From contig DCJD01000003.1 in the NCBI GenBank assembly GCA_002317215.1, forward strand, positions 7,851 through 21,540: 13,690 nucleotides of DNA, in the 5' to 3' direction. Positions 7,768 to 13,690 of this stretch are shown in pieces; positions within the stretch are counted from its first letter, which is position 1; every line of letters begins with the position of its first letter. A program made the position numbers and the translations under genes. The stretch is from Caryophanales bacterium UBA1709. GTDB taxonomy: Bacteria > Bacillota_I > Bacilli_A > RFN20 > UBA1709. The notes under the pieces are model-generated. The model was not told where the DNA came from, made no database searches, and saw nothing but the letters and a program-made list of their open reading frames with translations.

Positions 7768-9276
7768 ATGAAGAAAGCAATTAAAATATTTAGTTTATTA
7801 ATTGCATTATTATGTAGTTCATTATTTGTTAGTTCTTGTGAAGTAACTGTCACTGTTAAAGATGATAAGAAAACACAAGAAAGTTCAAACCAAAATCAAG
7901 GTGGTGGTACTTCTACTGGAGGTAATAGCGAAGGTGGAGGAACTTCTACTGGAGGTAATACTGAAGGTGGAGGGACTACTGATCCAAATGTTCCTATATC
8001 AAATCCAGATGAAGATCCAATTGATTATGCTGGACTTGCTACTCTAAAAACTACTGGTAATACTTCTGTATATATGGAAGTAACAGTTAAGTTATTTATT
8101 GATGGTGATACTACTCACTTCAATGTACCAACTACATTTAGTAGCGATGGAACATTAAAAGCTAGATACTTAGGTGTTAATACACCTGAATCTACTGGTA
8201 AGATTGAAGAGTATGGTAAACAAGCAAGTAACTATACTAAATCAAAATTAGCCTCAGCTACATCAATCATTGTTGAAAGTGATGATGGAAACTGGAATGT
8301 TGATAGTACTGGTGGAAGATATCTAGTTTGGGTATGGTATAAGACAGCAGATAGTTCTTCTTATAGAAACTTAAATATTGAGTTACTACAAGAAGGATTA
8401 GCTATTGCTTCTAACTCTGCTAATAACAAATATGGCACTTATTGTGTTAATGCAATTAGTCAAGCTCAAGAAAGAAAATTAAAGATCTATTCTGGTGAAA
8501 AAGATCCATTATTCTATTATGGAGATGCTATTGTAACTGATTTAAGAACAATTAGATTACATATTGCAGATTATAAAGATAAGAAAGTTGCCTTTGAAGG
8601 TAACGTTGTTAAAACTTATTCTCAAGGTGTATATCTTGAAGAATATTACGAAGAAGAAGGTTTATATTATGGATTCTATGCTTACCTTGGATATGGTGCT
8701 CCCGGATATCTAGAAGAAATCATGTCTATTGGTAATAGGGTTAGAGTCGTTGGTAAGATTCAATTATATGAAGCTGGCGGTACATATCAAATCGCTGGAT
8801 TAACATATAGTTTATTTGCCGAGGACCCAAGCGAACTTGCTGATAACACTTCTTTAATTGGAACAGTTGGTAGTGCTACTAAAGCTCAATATCAAACAGT
8901 TACAATTGATCAATTTAATGAAACATTAAATATTGATTATGTATCTATTACAACTGATCCAGATACTGAAGAAGAAGTTATTAATCACGAACCAATTCAA
9001 GTTGTTCGTGCTGAATGTATGCTAAATGCTAGTGTAAAGATGGATAACTTATATGTTGCATCTATCTATACTACACAAAGTGGTAATAGTGCTGGTTGTA
9101 AGACATTAACTTGTACTTGCAACGGCAAGACAATTAAGATCCGCACTACTTTCACAGGATTAGTAGATGAGGATTATTTAAACAAGGTTGTAAGCGTTAA
9201 GGGGTTTGTAGATTATTACGATGGTACATACCAAATCGAATTATTCTCCAAGAAACTTCTTACCGTTACACAATAA
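7768..9276 (+). CDS. Surface lipoprotein with staphylococcal-nuclease-like domain and OB-like tail
   Basis: The signal peptide ends in lipobox VSSC (Cys24 lipidated). A Gly/Thr/Ser/Asn linker holds two 11-residue repeats and part of a third (45-71). The thermonuclease fold follows (about 103-242): IDGDT (111-115), RYLGVNTPES (133-142) and GGRYLVWVW (182-190), then NLNIELLQEGLA. Arg133, Glu141 and Arg184 match catalytic Arg35, Glu43 and Arg87 of staphylococcal nuclease, and Asp112 and Asp114 match Asp19 and Asp21. The calcium ligand Asp40 is replaced by Asn138. Residues about 260-350 and 375-500 look like beta-rich OB modules of the YhcR type, which is less certain. It probably cuts DNA or RNA outside the cell. 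The ATG is 13 bases after the binding-protein stop and has no clear Shine-Dalgarno sequence, so coupling or low expression is likely. Confidence 0.88.
   Translation: MKKAIKIFSLLIALLCSSLFVSSCEVTVTVKDDKKTQESSNQNQGGGTSTGGNSEGGGTSTGGNTEGGGTTDPNVPISNPDEDPIDYAGLATLKTTGNTSVYMEVTVKLFIDGDTTHFNVPTTFSSDGTLKARYLGVNTPESTGKIEEYGKQASNYTKSKLASATSIIVESDDGNWNVDSTGGRYLVWVWYKTADSSSYRNLNIELLQEGLAIASNSANNKYGTYCVNAISQAQERKLKIYSGEKDPLFYYGDAIVTDLRTIRLHIADYKDKKVAFEGNVVKTYSQGVYLEEYYEEEGLYYGFYAYLGYGAPGYLEEIMSIGNRVRVVGKIQLYEAGGTYQIAGLTYSLFAEDPSELADNTSLIGTVGSATKAQYQTVTIDQFNETLNIDYVSITTDPDTEEEVINHEPIQVVRAECMLNASVKMDNLYVASIYTTQSGNSAGCKTLTCTCNGKTIKIRTTFTGLVDEDYLNKVVSVKGFVDYYDGTYQIELFSKKLLTVTQ
7900..7980 (+). repeat. 33-base tandem repeat encoding Gly-rich linker
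   Basis: Two 33-base units (7900-7932 and 7933-7965) encode GGGTSTGGNSE and GGGTSTGGNTE, and a partial third copy reads GGGTT. The units differ at a few bases. They form a flexible spacer between the lipid anchor and the nuclease domain and could vary in copy number by slippage or recombination. Confidence 0.85.
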
Positions 9277-9304
9277 ATTATTATTAAAAGAAAGGATTAA
9301 AGAA

Positions 9305-12300
9305 ATGAAAAGAATTAAAAGACTATCAGCTCTTGTTCTTACTGGTGTCACAGCTCTATCATTAGCAGCTTGTGGTAAAAAAGAAGAAGAGCAAACACCA
9401 GCAACTCCTGTTGTAAAAGTTCCTGCTTCTTTAAAAGATGCAAACGATTACATCAAGACTATCTGTAATCAACAAATTGATGCTCAAACATTAGCTGATT
9501 ACACTGTATTAAAATCATACGTTGGTGATGCAGATGTAAACGTTGTTTGGACTGTTAGTGTTACTCAAGGTAATGCAAGCGATGTTCAAATCGTTACAAC
9601 TGATACTGAAGTTAAAGTTGACTTAAACGAATATACTGATCATGAAATCAAATATACTTTAAGTTATACATTAACTAAAGGTGATGACACATTCACTTAC
9701 TCATTTGAAAAGACTGTTCCAGCATTCCATGTTGCTACTCGTGCTGAATACGTTGCAGCATGTACTGCTAAAACTGCAGTTACTGTTAAAGGAAGAATTA
9801 GTTCAATTATCTCTCCTAAAACAAACTCAAGTATTACAAACAAATTAGTTTATGTCCAAGATGCTGATGGATATGGATATTATGGTTATGGATTATCAAC
9901 TGATCCAGTAGATGATGGATTTGAAGTTGGTGATGAAGTATTCTTAAGTGGTACAGGTACTATTTATAATGGAACTTATGAATTAGAAAACTGTGCTTTA
10001 GCATTTGTTAACGCAGAAGCTGCTGCTGTTCCAGTAACTCCAAAAGATATTACTTCTTTAGTTGCTGCTGCTGCAGATAACAAAGCAACTGCTTTAACTG
10101 ATTTACAAGGTTCATATGTTGAAATTAAAGGTGTTAAGATTGGTGCTTGTGATAAGACAACTAAGTACTATAACTTCTCACTTGGTAATGTTGAATCTTA
10201 CATTAGACCATCAGATTCAAGTGGTCCATTAAATTCAACTCAATATAATGCTATCTATGATGCATTAAATGCTAAGAAGTACTATACAACTGATATGAAA
10301 GGTATCGTATGTCAATATAGTCGCGTATTCTACTTATTACCAGTTGATACTCAACCATATTCTACATTTACTGCTCCAGTTTATACTGATAAAGAAGCTT
10401 TAGAAGTTATTCATGGAGACTATACATTTGTTGATCACTATTGTACTGCACAAAACGCTGTTCAATTAGATACTTCTGTTGTTGCAAGTAATAAGACTGT
10501 TAACGTTTCTTGGGCATTAAAAGAAACTAGTGCTTATGCATCTATTACTGATAACAAGATTACTACAGTTATTCCAACAGATGCAGATCAAACAATTACA
10601 TTAGTTGCTACATTCTCATGTGGTGAAGAAACTCCAAAGACTAAAGAATTTACTGTTAAATTAGAAAAGACTAATATTATGGCAGCTACAGCTATCAATG
10701 CTTTAACTAAAGATGGTACTGTCGTATTTGCTCAAGGTATTGTTACTAACTACAATTCTAAATATAAGAGTTGCTATCTAGATGATAATAGTGGTGAAAC
10801 TGCTTATGTTTATGGTTGGTTAGATAAAGATAACATTAACGTTAAAAATGGTGATTATATTACTATAAGAGGTTTATATAAGAACTATAATGGTACTGAT
10901 GAAATTGAAAAATGTGAATTAGTATCTCAAGCAAGTGCTGTTGAATTAGATGCTAGTGTTGAAGAAAATCAACATGCTATTGTTGCTGGTTGGGTTAAAT
11001 CAATCGATGATGCAACTAATGGTGGTATTACTATTGAAACTGAAGATGGTTCAAAATCATTAGTAATCGCTTCAATTAGAGATAAAGAAGGCGAAGTTTA
11101 TAGTAGTGAAGATTATGCAGGTATTAAGAACATTGCAGTAGGTAAATATGTTACTTTAGATGTTAAGAAAACTGCATCTGGTTATGAAGATGGCTTTGTT
11201 CTAAAGATGGAAACAAAAGCTAAAAAATCTGGTGAAGGTACTGAATCAAGTCCATGGAACGTTGCAAAATGTTTAGATGAACTTGGTAAATTAAACTTAG
11301 CAGATGATGGTAAAGCATTTACTGCTAATGAAATCGTTGTTGCTGGTTATGTAAAATCAGCTAGCTACTATGATGATGGAAAGAAGATGTATAAAGTTTA
11401 TATTGCAGATTCAATGGATAGCAATACTACATTCTTAGTTTATAACGTATTTTACGAAGATGTTGCTAACAAAGGTTATGTTGGTGACTTTATTACAGTT
11501 AAAGGTTATGCTAAAAACTATAAAGGTACTTTAGAAGTTGATACTTATACTGATGCTCAAAGTGTTGATCACAACGCAGCTATCTTAGGTACTACAACTC
11601 ATGGAACTACTACTGTAGAGACTGAAATTGTAGACGCAGATGGAAAAGTTTCAACTAATGCAACAATTGGTGCATTCACTGCTGTTGGTACTAATGGACA
11701 ATCTTTCAGCGCAGAAATCACTGCTGCCCAAGGATATAAAGTCACTGTAAAGCAAGGCGGAAGCACTATTGCTGTAAGCAATGTTGCAAATACTTATAAT
11801 TTCGTCTATGGACAAGGAAAAATTACTGTAGTTGTTGAAGAAGAAGTACAAGGAGTTACTGTTACATTTAACCCTTCAGCCGGAGCCAATAAATATGGTG
11901 TTGGATCTGTCGCTTCTGGTACAAACGGTGGCAACACAGAAGTTTCTGGTACAATAACTGAAGGTACAATTACATTAAATTATGTAAAATTAAAGGATAA
12001 TGGATATAAATATTTAATGGTAGCTAACGGAGGATATTTATATAATGCATCTGCTTTATCTACAGAAATTGTTTCAGTAAAAATTGTTTCTACTAGTGGT
12101 GCAGCCGCAGCTGCAAAATTAACAGTTAACTTTGGAACTTCAGCTTTATCAACAAAAGTTGGTAACACAAGTGCGGATACTTCAATTACTGGTTCATCGC
12201 AAAGCGTTACATTTACTAATACTGTTGCTGGTGCAAAGTATTTCCAAATCGAAAATATAAGTAGCAAAAACTGCCAAATCGAACAAATCGTAATTGTTTG

Positions 12301-12316
12301 TAAAGTAGCTCAATAA
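9305..12316 (+). CDS. Large lipoprotein of tandem OB-fold and Ig-like modules
   Basis: The true start is ATG 9305, 8 bases after GAAAGGA: it gives a clean signal peptide with lipobox LAAC (Cys23) and 1003 residues. A start at 9221 would lie inside the upstream gene and place 28 residues before the signal. Provisional modules are Ig-like (about 35-142), OB-like (144-240), OB-like (246-356), Ig-like (358-456), OB-like (458-545), a more divergent OB-like unit (555-638) and OB-like (645-760, opening GEGTESSPWNVAKCLDEL). Recurrent marks are a V-x-G-x-V strand, an aromatic D/E turn such as VYVQDADG or YLDDNSG, VGDxxxxxG, then NYNGT or NYKGT. A short beta segment (770-847) and a C-terminal beta-sandwich (850-1003) follow. 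No catalytic motif is seen, so a binding or scaffold role is likely. Module boundaries are by eye. Confidence 0.8.
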   Translation: MKRIKRLSALVLTGVTALSLAACGKKEEEQTPATPVVKVPASLKDANDYIKTICNQQIDAQTLADYTVLKSYVGDADVNVVWTVSVTQGNASDVQIVTTDTEVKVDLNEYTDHEIKYTLSYTLTKGDDTFTYSFEKTVPAFHVATRAEYVAACTAKTAVTVKGRISSIISPKTNSSITNKLVYVQDADGYGYYGYGLSTDPVDDGFEVGDEVFLSGTGTIYNGTYELENCALAFVNAEAAAVPVTPKDITSLVAAAADNKATALTDLQGSYVEIKGVKIGACDKTTKYYNFSLGNVESYIRPSDSSGPLNSTQYNAIYDALNAKKYYTTDMKGIVCQYSRVFYLLPVDTQPYSTFTAPVYTDKEALEVIHGDYTFVDHYCTAQNAVQLDTSVVASNKTVNVSWALKETSAYASITDNKITTVIPTDADQTITLVATFSCGEETPKTKEFTVKLEKTNIMAATAINALTKDGTVVFAQGIVTNYNSKYKSCYLDDNSGETAYVYGWLDKDNINVKNGDYITIRGLYKNYNGTDEIEKCELVSQASAVELDASVEENQHAIVAGWVKSIDDATNGGITIETEDGSKSLVIASIRDKEGEVYSSEDYAGIKNIAVGKYVTLDVKKTASGYEDGFVLKMETKAKKSGEGTESSPWNVAKCLDELGKLNLADDGKAFTANEIVVAGYVKSASYYDDGKKMYKVYIADSMDSNTTFLVYNVFYEDVANKGYVGDFITVKGYAKNYKGTLEVDTYTDAQSVDHNAAILGTTTHGTTTVETEIVDADGKVSTNATIGAFTAVGTNGQSFSAEITAAQGYKVTVKQGGSTIAVSNVANTYNFVYGQGKITVVVEEEVQGVTVTFNPSAGANKYGVGSVASGTNGGNTEVSGTITEGTITLNYVKLKDNGYKYLMVANGGYLYNASALSTEIVSVKIVSTSGAAAAAKLTVNFGTSALSTKVGNTSADTSITGSSQSVTFTNTVAGAKYFQIENISSKNCQIEQIVIVCKVAQ

Positions 12317-12346
12317 AAATAGGATTTAATTCTATTCATTAATAAT

Positions 12347-12373
12347 AAGAGTCACTCGTTATGAGTGACTTTT
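12347..12373 (+). terminator. Intrinsic terminator of the ABC-nuclease-OB operon
   Basis: AGTCACTC (12350-12357) and GAGTGACT (12363-12370) form a perfect 8-pair stem around loop GTTAT. The stem can extend through a G-T and two A-T pairs into the T tract. It lies 30 bases after the stop of the large lipoprotein and marks the end of the operon. There is no matching run for the opposite strand, so it looks unidirectional. Confidence 0.9.
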
Positions 12374-12383
12374 ATTATATTTA

Positions 12384-12411
12384 TTTATAAATAGAATAAA
12401 AATGATATAAT
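12384..12411 (+). promoter_or_regulatory. Extended -10 promoter for the 5'-nucleotidase lipoprotein
   Basis: TATAAT (12406-12411) is preceded by TG at 12403-12404, giving an extended -10 element. A weak -35, TTTATA (12384-12389), lies 16 bases upstream. Transcription would start near 12418, about 27 bases before the ATG. Because it follows a strong terminator, the next gene is probably a separate transcription unit. Confidence 0.6.
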
Positions 12412-12444
12412 AAGGGCGAAAATAAGGAAAGATATTTAAGATAT

Positions 12445-13690
12445 ATGAAAAGAATAAGAAAATTATTATTAATATTGTTTATTGGTATATTTCTATGTGG
12501 GTGTGATGTTACTAGTTTATTAAAAGGAAATGTAGAAACAACCCAACAAAAACAATGTAATCATGATTATGTTAAAACACAAACTATAATAGAAGCTACT
12601 TGTAATCAATATGGCATGGATAGATATGAATGTTGTAAGTGTCATGAAACTAAATCTGAAATAGTAGATAAAACTAATCATCTACATTCATCTTTAGATA
12701 CATCTACTATTATATATCCAACTAGTAGTAAGAATGGTTATAGTGGAGATTATAAATGTGATGTATGTGGAACTATAACAGAATATGGACATACTACTAC
12801 ATATACCACTCCTTGTACTACCCATAACTATAGAGTTACTAATACTATAAATCCTACTTGTACTACTGCTGGATCAATATCATATACTTGTAGTAATTGT
12901 GGCGCTACTAAAACAGATCCAATAGCAGCTACTGGTCATGTATCTTCATCTTTAGATCAAAGTAGTGTTGTAGCAGCAACTGCTAATTCTACTGGTTATA
13001 GTGGAGATTATAAATGTGATGTATGTCATACTATAACTCAATATGGTAGTGTTATACCAAAACTTACTAATTGTGATCATACATATACTACTAAGAGTTT
13101 ATATGGTACTAATCAAGTTAAGTTATCTTGTAGTAAATGTAGTGACTATAAGATTATAGATAGATATCAAGAAGTTAATGTATTTGGATTTAATGATTAT
13201 CATGGAACTATTGGATATGCTGGTAGTATATTTACATATCTAAAACATCAAATAGATGATGGAAGTATTGTTATTGATAGTGGTGATACTTTCCAAGGTT
13301 CCCTAGAATCTAATTATAATAGAGGAGCATTACTAACAGATATAGAAAGTTATATTGGAGTACATGCTAGAACTATTGGCAATCATGATTTTGATTGGGG
13401 TAGAGATAAATTAGAAGCAAATGTAACTAGAACATATAATAATTCTAAAAGTGTACCAACACTTGCTGCTAATGTATATGGATATGATTTTGATACTAAA
13501 ACAACTAGTTCTACTAGAATTACTAGTGTTGGTAAAGATTATGTTACATATACTTTAGATAGTGGTATTAAGGTTGGTATAGTAGGTGTTATTGGTAAAG
13601 ATCAAATAACATCTATCTCTACTAATTTAGTTAAAGATATTATCTTTAAAGATCATATTAGTGAGATTAAAAGAGTTAGTGATATATTAA
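12445..13690 (+). CDS. CxxC-repeat lipoprotein with 5'-nucleotidase domain (3' end outside window)
   Basis: The frame opens at ATG 12445, 13 bases after AAGGAAAG, and continues for 415 codons to the window edge without a stop. A basic, Leu/Ile-rich signal peptide ends in lipobox LCGC (Cys20). Residues about 38-240 carry five CxxC pairs (CCKC, CDVC, CSNC, CDVC, CSKC) set in repeats with HNY and ATGH-like turns, a style seen in Firmicute surface proteins. The catalytic part then begins: FNDYHGT (Asp251, His253), DSGDTFQGS (278-286), GNHDFDWG (312-319), AANV and VGVIGKD. These are the metal-binding motifs of the calcineurin-like half of UshA/YfkN/YhcR 5'-nucleotidases. The C-terminal substrate domain would lie beyond the window. 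It probably dephosphorylates extracellular nucleotides. Confidence 0.88.
   Translation, partial: MKRIRKLLLILFIGIFLCGCDVTSLLKGNVETTQQKQCNHDYVKTQTIIEATCNQYGMDRYECCKCHETKSEIVDKTNHLHSSLDTSTIIYPTSSKNGYSGDYKCDVCGTITEYGHTTTYTTPCTTHNYRVTNTINPTCTTAGSISYTCSNCGATKTDPIAATGHVSSSLDQSSVVAATANSTGYSGDYKCDVCHTITQYGSVIPKLTNCDHTYTTKSLYGTNQVKLSCSKCSDYKIIDRYQEVNVFGFNDYHGTIGYAGSIFTYLKHQIDDGSIVIDSGDTFQGSLESNYNRGALLTDIESYIGVHARTIGNHDFDWGRDKLEANVTRTYNNSKSVPTLAANVYGYDFDTKTTSSTRITSVGKDYVTYTLDSGIKVGIVGVIGKDQITSISTNLVKDIIFKDHISEIKRVSDIL
12736..12768 (+). repeat. First copy of identical 33-base direct repeat
   Basis: This stretch encodes GYSGDYKCDVC and is identical base for base to 12994-13026, 258 bases (86 codons) downstream in the same frame. 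Flanking codons are also similar (ACTATAAC then AATATGG). This implies internal duplication of a CxxC module in the 5'-nucleotidase lipoprotein. Confidence 0.9.
12994..13026 (+). repeat. Second copy of identical 33-base direct repeat
   Basis: This is the partner of 12736-12768, encoding the same GYSGDYKCDVC. Identity at synonymous positions suggests a recent duplication or ongoing recombination between the copies. Confidence 0.9.

Noticed and set aside
7862..8047. 61-codon ORF in another frame inside the nuclease gene
   Set aside because: It arises from the Gly-rich repeat read out of frame, giving low-complexity Val/Leu/Glu sequence, and lies wholly within a convincing gene.
9221..9304. Upstream in-frame start that would lengthen the large lipoprotein by 28 residues
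   Set aside because: It lies inside the preceding gene, has no suitable ribosome site and would place a basic extension before an otherwise perfect lipoprotein signal peptide. ATG 9305 has GAAAGGA upstream.
11599..12267. Minus-strand ORFs of 60, 66 and 95 codons under the 3' end of the large lipoprotein
   Set aside because: They mirror Thr/Val/Ala-rich coding sequence, overlap each other in different frames and have no ribosome sites.
1..13690. CRISPR arrays, insertion sequences, phage genes or attachment sites
   Set aside because: No regularly spaced repeats, transposase or integrase motifs or terminal inverted repeats were seen; the only repeats are within coding linkers and CxxC modules.

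Overview
The window is strongly AT-rich. It has AT-biased codons, Gram-positive style Shine-Dalgarno sites (AGGAGG and close variants), lipobox lipoproteins instead of periplasmic proteins, and an uninterrupted run of co-directional genes. This suggests a low-GC Firmicutes or Tenericutes-type bacterium (Bacilli/Mollicutes side, for example an uncultured gut or host-associated lineage). That placement is inferred from style and gene content, since there is no rRNA or other marker gene. Tryptophan is TGG throughout, and every stop seen is TAA or TAG.

Layout, all genes on the + strand. (1) Bases 1-1620 hold the 3' part of a fusion of an NrnA-like DHH/DHHA1 phosphoesterase with a CysQ-like 3'(2'),5'-bisphosphate nucleotidase. 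(2) Bases 1621-1835 hold a strong promoter, a foldable leader that could also encode a 25-residue peptide, and an intrinsic terminator just before the next gene, an attenuation-like arrangement. (3) Bases 1836-9276 form a tightly packed operon: an RDD-family membrane protein, an unrecognised four-helix membrane protein, a CUT1/Ugp-type ABC ATPase, two permeases, a large solute-binding lipoprotein and a surface lipoprotein with a staphylococcal-nuclease-like domain. (4) Bases 9305-12316 encode a 1003-residue multi-domain lipoprotein that appears to be mostly OB-fold and Ig-like modules, closed by a clear terminator. (5) After a new promoter, bases 12445 to the window end carry the start of another lipoprotein: CxxC knuckle repeats followed by a 5'-nucleotidase (calcineurin-like) domain that runs off the window.

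Read together, bases 6228-13690 look like a cell-surface nucleic-acid foraging locus. A secreted nuclease would cut DNA or RNA, OB-fold modules could hold nucleic acid or other polymers at the surface, a 5'-nucleotidase would dephosphorylate the products, and the ABC importer could take up a product. The same pairing of a surface nuclease with a Ugp-type ABC cassette is known in Mycoplasma (MG186 beside MG187-189, MPN133 beside MPN134-136). The domain set (SNase, OB, 5'-nucleotidase) matches that of the single Bacillus subtilis protein YhcR, here apparently split over separate lipoproteins. The transported substrate cannot be read from the sequence and could equally be a sugar or glycerol phosphate.
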